From: Trichormus variabilis 0441 | Lineage (GTDB): Bacteria; Cyanobacteriota; Cyanobacteriia; Cyanobacteriales; Nostocaceae | NCBI RefSeq assembly: GCF_009856605.1 | Contig: NZ_CP047242.1 | Location: forward strand, 5,460,501-5,524,500 | Reading direction: 5' to 3' | DNA: 64,000 nt | Shown here: one piece after another, positions 35,676 through 45,489 of the stretch | How the letters are laid out: every line of letters begins with the position of its first letter | Position numbering within the stretch: the first letter of the stretch is position 1 | Made by a program: the position numbers and the translations under genes | The notes under the pieces: generated by a model | Seen by the model: only the letters and a program-made list of their open reading frames with translations | Databases searched by the model: none | What the model was told of the DNA's origin: nothing

Positions 35676-37403
35676 TCAACTTTGCTCCTGAAGTGGCAGA
35701 TAGACGGTAAAAGTCGAACCCAGACCTGGTTGACTTTTGACGATAATTTCCCCTCCCATCATCTGGCAAAAGTGGCGGCTAATTGCTAAACCTAGTCCAG
35801 TACCGCCATATTTTTTCGTGGTTGAGGTGTCGCCTTGAGTAAAGGGTTGAAATAACTGTAGCTGCTGACTAGGGGACATCCCAATACCTGTATCACTCAC
35901 CGTGAAGGATATCGCACCAAAGGGCATTTCTGCTAAAAAATCTTCTTTTTCTCGCCTAACTGTAAGTTTGATACTGCCGTTGGTGGTGAATTTAGCAGCA
36001 TTACTGAGTAGATTTAATAATACTTGCCGCATCCTGGTTTGATCAGCATACATTGTACCCAGGTGTTCATCACAATATATTTCTAAAATGTTGTTATTTT
36101 TTTCTATAGTCGGTTTGACGGTTAAAACAACATTATTTATGAGTGTAACAACATCAAATATCTCTGGATAAAGGGTCATTTTACCCGCTTCAATTTTCGA
36201 CAAATCCAGAATATCGTTAATTAGTTCCAGTAGGTGTCTACCCGCAGAATTGATGGTTTCTAGATCACTGGTGAATTCTCCCGACAAACTCAGGTCAGCC
36301 GCATCGTCTTTGAGGAGTTGGCTTAAGCCAATTACAGCGTTTAAAGGTGTACGCAACTCATGACTAACATTGGCAAGAAATATACTTTTTGCTTTGCTGG
36401 CTGCTTCAGCTAGTTCTTTAGCTTGTTCTAGTTCTTTGGTACGCTCAGATACACGCTCAATTAGACGATTGAGGGATTTAGCCAGTAAGCCGATTTCATC
36501 TTCTGTCGTGACAGGAGCGCGTAAATCAAAATTCGGTTTACGGGCTACTTGTTCTGCTACTTGGGTGACGGTAATGACTGGTTCAGCGATCGCTCGACTA
36601 GTCCGCCATGCTACGATGGCAGCGATCGCCACTGACACCAGCATACTCACCATCACAATTAATCTCTCAACGCTTTTGGCTTCTTCAACATCTCTTTGTC
36701 TCTGACGCTCTTTTGATTCAGCAGTTTGTAAGATATTGGATAACTTCCGTGAGAGTTGCTCTAGCTGCATGGCTGTTTCGCCGCGCATAATCTCCAATAA
36801 CTTCGCTCTGACTTGAGCCGCCTGTTTTGGTGGTACAGGCTGCTGAATCTCTGCTACGACAGCATCTATTTGCTGCACATAAGCATCTAAATAAAACGCA
36901 TAGTCTTGTAATAGAGCTTTTAAGTTGACACTAGTTGCAGCCAAGTCTTTAGGTCTACCCTCTATAAACTTGGCAATTTTTTGTTCACCAGCTTCGGCTT
37001 TTTTGACATCCCTCAAGAAATCGGCTTTTTTCATGGGTAAGCGCTGGGGATCTTCCAAAAATGCCACAATATTAGAGCTATGTAGTTGCGCTCCAATAAC
37101 AGCATTCTTATAATCGGTTAATAATTGTCTTTGTTCTTGAGCTTGATTAAATTCCCTGATTTCTTTGCCTCGGTAGTAATTGGCAATTACCAATCCAGTG
37201 AGTGAGCCGAAAAAGCCAATTCCAATTGCCACAAAGTATCCATACCCAATTTTCTGATGGATACGCCAGGAACTTGCTTTGAGTTTCCCTCGTGAAGGAA
37301 ATTCTATAGTTGGGAGTTCGTCTGTCGATGTTGATGGCTCTTCTAATGACACTTCTTTGCTGTCTGAACTGCTGTCAACAGGGATCGGCTGTTGAGTTTG
37401 CAT
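35676..37403 (-). CDS. Membrane sensor histidine kinase with HAMP domain
   Basis: A 575-residue sensor. Two membrane spans (about 55-76 and 248-266) enclose an extracytoplasmic helical sensor region of about 170 residues. Then come a HAMP domain (about 268-320), a HisKA dimerisation helix with the phospho-acceptor His348 in [16 protein letters not shown], and an HATPase domain with [10 protein letters not shown] (N box), DTGIGM and [10 protein letters not shown]. There is no receiver domain, so the partner response regulator must be elsewhere. The helical periplasmic region resembles chemoreceptor-like sensors, and the stimulus is unknown. Confidence 0.9.
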   Translation of the reverse strand: MQTQQPIPVDSSSDSKEVSLEEPSTSTDELPTIEFPSRGKLKASSWRIHQKIGYGYFVAIGIGFFGSLTGLVIANYYRGKEIREFNQAQEQRQLLTDYKNAVIGAQLHSSNIVAFLEDPQRLPMKKADFLRDVKKAEAGEQKIAKFIEGRPKDLAATSVNLKALLQDYAFYLDAYVQQIDAVVAEIQQPVPPKQAAQVRAKLLEIMRGETAMQLEQLSRKLSNILQTAESKERQRQRDVEEAKSVERLIVMVSMLVSVAIAAIVAWRTSRAIAEPVITVTQVAEQVARKPNFDLRAPVTTEDEIGLLAKSLNRLIERVSERTKELEQAKELAEAASKAKSIFLANVSHELRTPLNAVIGLSQLLKDDAADLSLSGEFTSDLETINSAGRHLLELINDILDLSKIEAGKMTLYPEIFDVVTLINNVVLTVKPTIEKNNNILEIYCDEHLGTMYADQTRMRQVLLNLLSNAAKFTTNGSIKLTVRREKEDFLAEMPFGAISFTVSDTGIGMSPSQQLQLFQPFTQGDTSTTKKYGGTGLGLAISRHFCQMMGGEIIVKSQPGLGSTFTVYLPLQEQS

Positions 37404-37830
37404 CCCTCAAATCTCCTTACCCTCCCGCCAAAACCACTAAACCACCGTCATTTGTATAACTATTACAAATGTTGATAACCACCTGTATTATCTTGGCTGA
37501 TAAAAAATATAAGTAATTCACCTTTTAGATAATTCGCATGACTTCACGGTGTTTGAGTAGTTTTGATATGAATGTTTACATGGTGACTTGTTAGTACAAA
37601 ATACTTGTTATTTTGTCGATTTTTTAGTAGTTTCCCTGATTATTTGTCAGAATCTTGTTAGTCTAGCCGGTTCCTTCGTCGGTTCTGGATAAAAACACTA
37701 GTTAATAGCTTCTAACCTAATAATCCCTTTTTCATCGGGAATGTTGGAAGAGATAATCTTTAGCAATCGGTTTCTATTTTAGATGACAAACCAGCTTCAT
37801 AACCAACAAGAAACTAAATATTGTAGTAAA
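37404..37830. other. Intergenic region between the kinase and DUF3318 genes
   Basis: About 430 bases with no credible coding frame. A TTAGTACAAAATACTTG stretch near 37591 resembles half of the TTTAGTAC palindromes at 40713 and 45283, but is not itself symmetric. No terminator was found for the DUF3318 gene, whose 3' end lies at the far end of this stretch. Confidence 0.5.
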
Positions 37831-38433
37831 TTATAGAAATTTTGCTGGTATACCCACTGGTGAAAGACCGGCGATCGCTCGTAAATTTTGGCAACGAATC
37901 AAAGCGATAAAATCTAAGCTAGAACGCCCTTCTATCTTAGCTACTGACTCAATTGCTGATAGTAAATTTTGTGCTGCTTCGGCTTCGGAATAACCACGGC
38001 GTTGAGCAACTTTGATCGCTGCTGTGTCAGCATTTAACTCAGACTCTTGAGATTTGTTGCTACGCCAGATCCGCAACAAAGCGATCGCACTCAATCCCCC
38101 AGCGATCGCCACCCCCACCACATCAGATTGTGCAGATTCCACTAATCCGCCCAAAAGCCCTGCTAACACCACACCCTGATAAATATTTGGTGTAAACCAC
38201 CTCACCCCTGTCAACCAAGCGACCTTTTGTAATATGAGCAAATCTCGTTGTGGTTTTGTCAAGCGCTCCCATAAACCAAAGTTTATATATATTAGCCTCT
38301 CTTGATTCCAGGGCAAAGGAAAAATCGGGTCAATTACCTGATTTTGTTCTGGTTTGCTGACAATTTTAATCGTCATCCTACCAGAAGCCGGCATTACCTC
38401 AAATAAACGACGTATTTCAACTTTTGGCTCCAT
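37831..38433 (-). CDS. DUF3318-type cyanobacterial protein
   Basis: A 200-residue protein similar to the DUF3318 family found in cyanobacteria. EPKVEIRRLFEVMPASGRM is followed by a polar region with WERLTKPQRDLL, then one or two hydrophobic stretches (VLAGLLGGLVESAQSDVVGVA...) and a soluble C-terminus with LNADTAAIKVAQRRGY. The combination of a conserved E-leaning basic start and central membrane segments is as I remember the family. The function is not established. ATG at 38433 is chosen because it starts the conserved part. A frame beginning 69 bases upstream exists. Confidence 0.68.
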   Translation of the reverse strand: MEPKVEIRRLFEVMPASGRMTIKIVSKPEQNQVIDPIFPLPWNQERLIYINFGLWERLTKPQRDLLILQKVAWLTGVRWFTPNIYQGVVLAGLLGGLVESAQSDVVGVAIAGGLSAIALLRIWRSNKSQESELNADTAAIKVAQRRGYSEAEAAQNLLSAIESVAKIEGRSSLDFIALIRCQNLRAIAGLSPVGIPAKFL

Positions 38434-38671
38434 AGAAATAATTCGTAATCCATGATTTGTAATTAAGATACAAACTTTTCTGTACCCCTGTAGCTGTTTC
38501 AAAAGTTATTTTTTCACCACAGAGCCACGGAGATCAGTCCATAGCTACTTCCCCAAGTAAAAATCTATTGCTAATCCCAACACAAAGCTTAACTCTATTA
38601 TGATGAAATAGAGTGTATGAAAAAACACCGTAAAAGTTCTAAATTACGAATTACGAACTACGAATTATCAC

Positions 38672-38932
38672 ATGGATGCGTTTGCTCCCACCCCCCCCGA
38701 ATGGACACAAAAGGCAGTTCATGCTTACGAGTTTTGCTGTCCAACCTGCCGCGCCAGTAGTTTAGAAGCTTCACAAGTTTGGATTAATCGGCGATCGCCC
38801 GTGCTAACAACAGACCATCGGCGTAAATGGCAGGAGTTCTACAATTGCCAATGTGGTTGTGTTTGGTGGGCATGGAGTAGCGATCGGCCTCCATCCAATT
38901 TGTCTAAACCACAAGATTCTGATTTGCAATAA
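38672..38932 (+). CDS. Small conserved protein with cysteine pairs
   Basis: An 86-residue soluble protein. CCPTCRASSLEA near the start and NCQCGCVWWAW later supply CxxC and CxCxC cysteines that could form a zinc ribbon. A proline-rich N-terminus (APTPPEWTQ) precedes it. I do not recognise a named family. It converges on the porin gene, and the minus-strand terminator at 38931-38959 lies right at its stop. Confidence 0.65.
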   Translation: MDAFAPTPPEWTQKAVHAYEFCCPTCRASSLEASQVWINRRSPVLTTDHRRKWQEFYNCQCGCVWWAWSSDRPPSNLSKPQDSDLQ

Positions 38933-38959
38933 AAAAAGCCCTCTTGTATAGAGAGCTTT
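38931..38959 (-). terminator. Terminator of the porin gene
   Basis: Read on the minus strand, a 10-pair stem (38950-38959 with 38935-38944, one G-U pair) and a 5-base loop run into a T-tract of at least six (38931-38937 as A on the plus strand). It lies 29 bases beyond the porin stop. Confidence 0.85.
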
Positions 38960-38988
38960 GGTTAACATTAAGTAGTTAAATACTTAAC

Positions 38989-40608
38989 TTAGAAAGTGAA
39001 TGTAGTACGGAGTGTACCTACATAAATAGTATCGTTGTTGTTGTTGTTTTCTGGGTTGAAAATCACCAATAAACCGGGGGTCACGAGAATATTATCAGTT
39101 AGTTTCAGCTTGTAAAGACCTTCTAAATGATAAGAAGTGCCGCTTTCTGATGCAATATTGTTACCGCCAGTGATTTTAGGTGGCTGACCAAATATCAAAC
39201 CCAATGTATTCCCTTCTCTACCAAAGTCTTTGATACCAAGGCTAGCAGCCCAGTAAAACGCATCTGCATCTCTGTTAGCACCAGTTACAGCCTCAGCAGT
39301 GGTGTAGCCCACCCAACCACCAAGGGTTAGGGTAGAACTGGGTTGGAATGTAGCTTGGAAACCGTAGTGGTTAGCTTCGGTTCTAGCACCAGCAAAGGGA
39401 TTATTCGCAAAAGAACTTCCTGTGCTACCGAAGAGGTTGGGAGTTTGTTGATAAGTACGAGCGTAGGCGAAACCAAGGTTAAGAGCTTGGTTTGGTTTAA
39501 AAGAAACCTGACCAAAAATGGCATTGTTGCCATCAAATAAACCATTTCCATCAGCAGGGTTAGCAGCATTATTTCTGCCTGTTGCCACGTAAGCTGCTGT
39601 AAAAGTTAAAGGCCCGTTGGGATTAACATTTACTGTGATACCAGCACCGTCGTTGGCTTGACGATAAATAGGGCTAAAACGTCCGTAGCGGGAGAGAGCG
39701 CCAGAACCACTGCTTCTAAAGTCAGGATTAAACACATTGGCGTTTTCGTTCAACTCAGCGCCAGTTGCATCAATCTTGACCCGGATAGAATCGCTCAGAT
39801 TGAACGCATAGTTGAGTTTATCGATGGTAACACTGTTATCAGTACCGCCGTCATAACCCAAGCGAGTCATGTTAGTGCCGGTGGAAGCATTACCTATGTT
39901 ATTGGCATTATTAGCAATAATGTTTCCAGCATTTAACCGAGTTTGCAACTGGTCTGTGCCGGTGAAACTGCTGTTTAAGGTTAAACGTACCCGGTTAGCA
40001 AAAGCCAGGTTAGAATCTAAATCGCTTCGAGCAGCTTGAGAACCAGAAGGTAGCGCTCTAGTGTCACCAAAAGCTTGGGACACACTGAAGATTGCTTCTC
40101 CAGAAAGCTTGGTAGTAGTAGAGAATTGATTAGCTTCTAACTCCGCAGTACGAGCTTCTAAAGCATCGACACGACCGCGTAAAGTTGCTAATTCAGCAGA
40201 AAATTCCTCTTGTAAACGCTGTAAAGTAGCTAAATCTTGCTTGCTAACTAAATCAGCTGTTGCTGTAGCAATCAGTTCGTTAACTCTGTCTAAACAAGCA
40301 TTCAAACCAGCAGCAAACTCATAACGGGTCAAAGCACGATTACCACGGTATGTGCCGTTGGGATAACCTGCAATACAACCATAACGCTCAACCAGAGATT
40401 GTAATGCTTGGAATGCCCAATCGGTAGGTTGCACATCTGAGAATTGTGATACAGATGTTACCTGACCAATATTTTGAGCTTTAGAAGCTTGTGTTAATTG
40501 GGAAACACTGGTTACTGCCTCACCAGCTAAGGCGCTATTACTAGCGAAAAATGTCGCAGCAAAAACAACTGGACTAAATTTTAAAGCGTTCCAGAACAGT
40601 TTTGTCAT
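38989..40608 (-). CDS. Outer-membrane iron-uptake-type porin (SLH plus OprB domain)
   Basis: A 539-residue outer-membrane protein. A Sec signal peptide (about 1-28, ending SNSALAGE) is followed by one SLH domain (FSDVQPTDWAFQALQSLVERYG ... LTRYEFAAGLNAC) that anchors to peptidoglycan. A coiled coil (about 118-160) follows, then a long beta-barrel of OprB/porin type ending in TLRTTFTF with the C-terminal Phe needed for outer-membrane assembly. Cyanobacterial members are general or iron-related porins (SomA/SomB type). A CRP-family regulator gene lies 130 bases upstream on the same strand. Confidence 0.9.
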   Translation of the reverse strand: MTKLFWNALKFSPVVFAATFFASNSALAGEAVTSVSQLTQASKAQNIGQVTSVSQFSDVQPTDWAFQALQSLVERYGCIAGYPNGTYRGNRALTRYEFAAGLNACLDRVNELIATATADLVSKQDLATLQRLQEEFSAELATLRGRVDALEARTAELEANQFSTTTKLSGEAIFSVSQAFGDTRALPSGSQAARSDLDSNLAFANRVRLTLNSSFTGTDQLQTRLNAGNIIANNANNIGNASTGTNMTRLGYDGGTDNSVTIDKLNYAFNLSDSIRVKIDATGAELNENANVFNPDFRSSGSGALSRYGRFSPIYRQANDGAGITVNVNPNGPLTFTAAYVATGRNNAANPADGNGLFDGNNAIFGQVSFKPNQALNLGFAYARTYQQTPNLFGSTGSSFANNPFAGARTEANHYGFQATFQPSSTLTLGGWVGYTTAEAVTGANRDADAFYWAASLGIKDFGREGNTLGLIFGQPPKITGGNNIASESGTSYHLEGLYKLKLTDNILVTPGLLVIFNPENNNNNDTIYVGTLRTTFTF

Positions 40609-40712
40609 GGTTTATAACTTCACTCACACCAATTAGTTCATACTCACGGTGATATATTTAACCCTCTTTTACTTAAGGGTATATACACATGATTTATATA
40701 ATGACTATACAT

Positions 40713-40729
40713 CTTTAGCAGTACTAAAG
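40713..40729. promoter_or_regulatory. Palindrome CTTTAG-N5-CTAAAG in the porin upstream region
   Basis: A perfect 6-base inverted repeat with 5-base spacer, 105-121 bases upstream of the porin ATG and just after the regulator gene. On the minus strand it reads CTTTAGTACTGCTAAAG, sharing TTTAGTAC with the palindrome before zicK. It could be an operator, but no binding protein is known to me. Confidence 0.45.
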
Positions 40730-40738
40730 ACAAGATAG

Positions 40739-41365
40739 TTACCTATTTTTTAAGTTCATATTCATAATTGTTTTATTTGGTGAACATAGAATAATGCGAC
40801 GTTTATAACGTACTAGCACGCCTTCATTTTCAAACTGCTGTAGTAACCTTGTTACAGTCACTCTTGTTGTGTTCAAGACCTCGGCAATTTCCTGATGGGT
40901 AATATATATCTCAATGAGTTGGCCGTTTTCTAAGTTACGCCCAAACTTTTGACTTAGCCAAATAAGAAATTGCCATAAACGTAGGGAAAGAGGCTTACGG
41001 TGAACGATGCTTAAAAGCTCCTCTGACCGTTGAATATGCGTCAGCAGATTATTAGTGTATTGATGCCAAAGATGCTGAGGTATAATAATAGCCTCTACAC
41101 TTGTCAAGCATTCAATTTGATATGGGTTTACCTTGGATAAAGGATAACCAATCACATCTCCTACTCCCCAATAACCCAAAGTAATAAATGAGCCATCTTC
41201 ACTCCAGGTGAGAGTCCGAACAGCCCCACTCTCAATGCGCCAGAGTATGTCTTTACCAGGTGGGATGACTTCTTTACGCGTAAATAGTCTTTGTGTTAAA
41301 TGCTCATTTATCGTAGAGTCATTCAAGATAACAGCAGAAGTTTGAGGAAAAATTGTAGAAGACAT
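40739..41365 (-). CDS. CRP/FNR-family regulator with NtcA-like recognition helix
   Basis: A 208-residue regulator with an N-terminal cupin/beta-roll and a C-terminal winged helix (HQEIAEVLNTTRVTVTRLLQ). The recognition helix TTRVTVTRLL is the same as the STRVTVTRLL of NtcA at all but the first residue, so it may read GTA-N8-TAC-like sites. Residue patterns for cAMP binding are absent. It could regulate the porin gene 130 bases downstream; that is inference from adjacency. Confidence 0.82.
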   Translation of the reverse strand: MSSTIFPQTSAVILNDSTINEHLTQRLFTRKEVIPPGKDILWRIESGAVRTLTWSEDGSFITLGYWGVGDVIGYPLSKVNPYQIECLTSVEAIIIPQHLWHQYTNNLLTHIQRSEELLSIVHRKPLSLRLWQFLIWLSQKFGRNLENGQLIEIYITHQEIAEVLNTTRVTVTRLLQQFENEGVLVRYKRRIILCSPNKTIMNMNLKNR

Positions 41366-42107
41366 TATATGAGCATTTTCTAAAGGAGAAATAATGAATC
41401 TTCAAATAATTTGGGGTCTTGGCAATTGTATCGATATCTAATAAGTATTGCGATTTATAAAAATTTAATAGGTTTAGTCTATTAAAATACAGCAGCAAAT
41501 TTTTAAAGTTAAGATTTGAATTTTTGATTATCTTGTGATGGCTATCTTAAAACATGAGTATATCTTGCATTTTTCCCTGAAAAATAAACAATAAATAAAG
41601 TATTTTTAGTAAACATACTTTATTTTAATAGTCCATCTTTATAGTTTGTAAGTAATTTTTGAATTGCTATTTCAGAGTTAAATCATAGGGTCTTTATATA
41701 TTGATATTTATCAAATAGCTGTATTTTAAACACCTAATGCCAGGACAGATATAATTACTGCTCATGAGTAACATAAGATTACTTAATGTTGTTTTTTCTT
41801 CCTTTCGCCTTAAACGCTCATATGACGAATCACGCAACAAGAGAGTGAAAATTTCTTTTCTCTCTACCTAAATAATCTCTAATTCCTACGTTGAGGTCAG
41901 AGTCTGGTGATGATAATCAACCAAAGCTTTACTTAAGACTCTTTGGTTAAATGTAATACTTTTTACTATGTGTTTTAGCTGTCGTTATAAGCTAATCTAG
42001 TTTTGTAAGTTTAAGAAAAGATAAACGATTGGTAAAATATCACCTTTAATAAAAAAAATCCCGCTCCTGGGAGGGATGGGATTCGCTAAAAAATACTCCA
42101 GCTACAA
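41366..42107. other. AT-rich intergenic region between the regulator and phoU
   Basis: About 740 bases without a convincing gene, including the phoU terminator (42057-42083). There is a 15-codon plus-strand frame at 41393 (AAGGAG ahead of an ATG, peptide MNLQIIWGLGNCIDI), which may be accidental. GTA-N8-TAA at 41428-41441 resembles an NtcA-type site with one mismatch, and GTGATGATAATCAA at 41907 resembles an FNR box with one mismatch. Confidence 0.5.
42057..42083 (-). terminator. Terminator downstream of phoU
   Basis: AATCCC (42057-42062) pairs with GGGATT (42078-42083) around a loop that itself contains CTCC/GGAG-like pairs. On the minus strand the stem is followed by at least six T (42051-42056). 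It ends the sphR-sphS-phoU set. Confidence 0.85.
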
Positions 42108-42776
42108 TTAGGCACGTTGACCAGTTACGATATATGCCACTCGTTGACCGATGTTAGTTGCATGATCAGCCATACGTTCTAAACAACGAATTGCCAGTGC
42201 TAGCAGTATGATTGGCTCAACAACGCCTTGCACATCTCGTTGCTGGGATAAAGTTTGATAGAGGTGATCATAGGCATTATCTACAGCATCATCTAAATGC
42301 TTGATACTACGTCCACCGGCTTCATCTAAATCTGCCAAAGCCACTAAGCTAGTAGCTAGCATAGCTTGGGCGTGATGGGCCATGACAGCAATTTCCGGTA
42401 GAGATGGGTGAGTCGGATAAGGAAAGATTTTGACTGCTATTTGAGCTAAATCTTTGGCATAATCACCAATACGCTCTAAATCTCTGACTAATTGCATAAA
42501 AGCACTCAAACAGCGCAAATCTTGGGCTGTAGGTGCTTGTAATGTCATTATGGATGTACAATCTGATTCTATTTGTCTATAAAAACGGTCTATTTTTTTA
42601 TCTAATCGGGGAAGTTCCTCAGCCGCTTTTAAGTCGCGGGAGAATAAGGCTTGGTGGCTGAGGCGGAATGATTGTTCTACCAAAGCTCCCATGCGTAATA
42701 CATCCCGTTCTAAACGCCTAATGGCTCGTGCTAACTGGGGATTTTCAGGGTTGGGACTATAAACGACAGCTTTCAC
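42108..42776 (-). CDS. phoU: Phosphate signalling protein PhoU
   Basis: A 222-residue all-helical protein made of two PhoU repeats. These include LERDVLRMGALVEQSFRLS, RDLERIGDYAKDLAQ (metal-binding ERIGD motif) and the later CLERMADHATNIGQRV (ERMADH), at the usual spacing. PhoU represses the phosphate two-component system and high-affinity transport when phosphate is plentiful. It lies 49 bases downstream of sphS on the same strand, so the three genes probably form one operon. Confidence 0.95.
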   Translation of the reverse strand: MKAVVYSPNPENPQLARAIRRLERDVLRMGALVEQSFRLSHQALFSRDLKAAEELPRLDKKIDRFYRQIESDCTSIMTLQAPTAQDLRCLSAFMQLVRDLERIGDYAKDLAQIAVKIFPYPTHPSLPEIAVMAHHAQAMLATSLVALADLDEAGGRSIKHLDDAVDNAYDHLYQTLSQQRDVQGVVEPIILLALAIRCLERMADHATNIGQRVAYIVTGQRA

Positions 42777-42825
42777 ACTTGTAGTCTCAAACGTGAAGAT
42801 ATCTTTAACTATAGTCTTGGCGTTG

Positions 42826-44130
42826 TCAGTTTGCCACTACTTCAGGTATGTGAAGTTGTATCCATGCGCCACCGATTTCTGAATGGTTCATGGCTTTGAT
42901 AGAGCCACCGTGAGCTAAAATAATTTGTCTGACGATCGCTAAACCTAACCCATTACCGACAATATTAGTATCCTGCAAAGCTGAGTGTGTCCGGGCTTTA
43001 TCTCCTCGATAAAATCGCTCAAAAACATGGGGTAAATCTTCTTCTGCAAAACCTTTACCAGCATCAATTAAATTTATTTCGAGGATGGGAGGAGCAGAAT
43101 TAGCTTCATGATTCTTCTTAAAAGATAAGATTTCGGCTTGAATTTGAATACTGGTATTGGGTGAGCTGTACTTAATACTGTTATCTAGCAAGTTGAGAAA
43201 TACTTGATAAATCCGGGCTGAGTCGGCTTTAATCAAGAGTTTTTCTGGGCCAGAGTAGGAGAGAGAGAGATTTTGACGCTGTGCTAGAGGTTCTAGGGTT
43301 TCCCACACTGAAGTGATGAGCGATCGCAATTCTACCGTTTCCATCTGCAACTGCATGGTAGGATTTGCTTCCATTTGGGTCAGTTCTAGCCAACTTTGGA
43401 CTAAGTTAACCAGTCTGTCCACTTCCTGCATCAAACGGTCAACCCAACGATTTAAGGGCGGTTCCAGGCGATTTTGCAGGGTTTCTGCAACCAAGCGAAT
43501 GGAGGTTAGGGGTGTGCGTAATTCATGGGCTAAATCAGAAAAAGACCTTTCCCTTAGCTGATTCATGTCTAGGAGGGGCTGGCGATTTTCCAGAAAAACT
43601 CCTACTTGTTCATCGTGTAGTGGTAAGCTAAACGCCCTTAACATCATAGATTTGATGGTGGGCATTTCTGCGGCGTTATCACAAGAGGGATGAAATACCC
43701 ACTCTTTCGTTTGGGGTTTTTGGCGATCGCGTGTTTGCTCGATTAACTGATCAAGTTCATAAGAACGCACCAATTCTAGCAACAAACGCACCTGTCCCGG
43801 TTGCCATCTTTGTAAATATAAGATTTCTCTGGCTTGCTGATTACACCACAGCAATTGATTTTCTTCATCTACCTGCAAATAGCCCACTGGCGCAAATTCC
43901 AGTAGGTCTTGGTAAGTTTGCAGCGACTGTTGCAAATCTAGTCGATGCTGTTTGAGAGTAGCGATTTCTCGTTGCAGACGAGGAAGCAACGGCAACGCCA
44001 CTTTCAGCTTAGAAGTATGGGAGTGCAGAGGTTGGGTAACTCGCGTCAGGTAGCGGTTTAGTTGAATCTGTTGCCAAATCCATAACCCAATACCTACCGC
44101 CAAACCCAGAAAAAATCCCAATAAGAGCAT
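42826..44130 (-). CDS. sphS: Phosphate-sensing histidine kinase SphS (PhoR-like)
   Basis: A 434-residue kinase. A single N-terminal hydrophobic stretch (about 1-20, needed for SphS function in other cyanobacteria) is followed by a PAS domain (about 75-185). The HisKA helix contains His202 in FSDLAHELRTPLTSIR, and the HATPase domain has LLDNSIKYSSPN (N box), DAGKGF and GNGLGLAIVRQI. Domain order and its position between phoU and a PhoB-type regulator identify it as the phosphate sensor. Shared operon and neighbours make the assignment firm, though sensing of phosphate itself is inferred. Confidence 0.9.
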   Translation of the reverse strand: MLLLGFFLGLAVGIGLWIWQQIQLNRYLTRVTQPLHSHTSKLKVALPLLPRLQREIATLKQHRLDLQQSLQTYQDLLEFAPVGYLQVDEENQLLWCNQQAREILYLQRWQPGQVRLLLELVRSYELDQLIEQTRDRQKPQTKEWVFHPSCDNAAEMPTIKSMMLRAFSLPLHDEQVGVFLENRQPLLDMNQLRERSFSDLAHELRTPLTSIRLVAETLQNRLEPPLNRWVDRLMQEVDRLVNLVQSWLELTQMEANPTMQLQMETVELRSLITSVWETLEPLAQRQNLSLSYSGPEKLLIKADSARIYQVFLNLLDNSIKYSSPNTSIQIQAEILSFKKNHEANSAPPILEINLIDAGKGFAEEDLPHVFERFYRGDKARTHSALQDTNIVGNGLGLAIVRQIILAHGGSIKAMNHSEIGGAWIQLHIPEVVAN

Positions 44131-44188
44131 TTGAGTTTAAGTTGTTAGTTGCGGGTGATTAATAAAAACTAACAACTATCTCAATAGC

Positions 44189-44941
44189 TTATCCGAATCG
44201 ATATCCAAATCCTCTTACAGTCACAATATATTCTGGGTGACTGGGGTCTTGTTCCAATTTTTCTCGCAACCAACGAATGTGGACATCTACAGTTTTGCTA
44301 TCGCCGACAAAATCCGGCCCCCAAACCTGGTCTAGCAATTGTTCCCGTGACCATACTCGACGAGCGTAACTCATGAACAGTTCCAACAAGCGGAACTCTT
44401 TGGGTGAAAGATTTACTTCTTGTCCTCGTACCAATACGCGACACTCTTGAGGATTTAAAGTCACATCTTTAAATTTCAGTACAGGTAGTTGGGGTAAAGT
44501 GATGAGGCGCTGACGACGGAGTAAAGCGCGACAACGTGCCACCAACTCCCGCATACTAAAGGGCTTAGTTAAATAGTCATCTGCCCCTACTTCTAAACCT
44601 AACACGCGATCGGTTTCACTACCTTTGGCACTGAGCATCAAAATTGGTACTGGGTTGCCTTGATGACGCAACAAACGGCAGATATCTAAGCCATTTATTT
44701 GGGGTAACATCAAATCGAGAATCACCAAATCAAAGGGAAAATCACCTCCGTTTGGTTCAAAACTTTTGAGATACTCCACAGCTGACCTACCATCAGCAGC
44801 AGTTACTACCCCATAACCTTCCTCTTCCAGTGCTACTGCTAGCATTTCTTGGATGAGTTCTTCGTCTTCCACTACCAGAATCCGACTGGTTTGTCCAATC
44901 TCTGTTCTAGCCGAATACTTAATCGATTCACTGGTGTACAT
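44189..44941 (-). CDS. sphR: OmpR/PhoB-type response regulator SphR
   Basis: A 250-residue regulator. The receiver domain has the acidic pocket at VVEDEE and the phospho-acceptor Asp76 in LVILDLMLPQ, with the conserved Lys in DDYLTKPF. The C-terminal winged helix has LSPKEFRLLELFM and TVDVHIRWLREKLE. It would bind Pho boxes and activate phosphate-starvation genes when phosphorylated by SphS, encoded 58 bases downstream. ATG at 44941 is preferred over a GTG at 44950. Confidence 0.92.
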   Translation of the reverse strand: MYTSESIKYSARTEIGQTSRILVVEDEELIQEMLAVALEEEGYGVVTAADGRSAVEYLKSFEPNGGDFPFDLVILDLMLPQINGLDICRLLRHQGNPVPILMLSAKGSETDRVLGLEVGADDYLTKPFSMRELVARCRALLRRQRLITLPQLPVLKFKDVTLNPQECRVLVRGQEVNLSPKEFRLLELFMSYARRVWSREQLLDQVWGPDFVGDSKTVDVHIRWLREKLEQDPSHPEYIVTVRGFGYRFG

Positions 44942-45247
44942 TGATATCACAAAAGTTCAGGCCCTGTGGTTGTATCAATATGGTGGTTAGAGTTGATTAT
45001 CTATTTTTCACTACATTCACACTTTGGCGATCGTGAATGATTCTGCAAGTAATATATGTAACACTGCCAAATATACCATAAATCGCTCTAGCTACACGCT
45101 CAGAGCAATTTCTGGAGTGCAATAGCTCTATACAAAATTTAAAATACACCACAGATAGCCCCAAGAGATCCAAAATTCCAAAATTCTACAGGATTTTAGA
45201 TTGAGCCTGAATATAGATATTGATTGTCAACTAAAACCACAAACTGC

Positions 45248-45298
45248 TTGACAGGGGTCTATTGATTTAAGTATATTCTTTTTAGTACTTTTGTACTA
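45248..45298 (+). promoter_or_regulatory. Sigma70-type promoter with palindrome upstream of zicK
   Basis: TTGACA at 45248-45253, an 18-base spacer, and TATATT at 45272-45277 form a good sigma70-type promoter about 205 bases before the ATG. Immediately after it lies TAGTAC-TTTT-GTACTA (45283-45298), a perfect palindrome that could be an operator in the start-site region. The rest of the 44942-45489 interval has no other gene. Confidence 0.6.
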
Positions 45299-45489
45299 AG
45301 AGCATACCAAACAACAATAAAACTCACGGCATAAATTTGATTTTATGCCAAGTAATATTTATTGCTTTATTACAGTATTTGCACTGCACCTTAAATGTAT
45401 ATTTAGGGGCTACCATCATGTGTGCATGGAGTAGTTACTGGTATTGCTGACTACTCAATTAATCATCATCTAATCAAGGGAGTTGAAAT

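Noticed and set aside
41393..41440. 15-codon ORF with AAGGAG ahead of the ATG
   Set aside because: Short, low information, and no other support. Mentioned in the intergenic entry but not called as a gene.
41907..41920. GTGATGATAATCAA as a second FNR-type box
   Set aside because: One mismatch in the first half-site and no gene start within about 540 bases, so it may be chance in AT-rich DNA.
44942..45489. 29-codon plus-strand frame starting MPSNIYCFITVF before zicK
   Set aside because: No Shine-Dalgarno, and the composition looks random, so it is treated as leader sequence.
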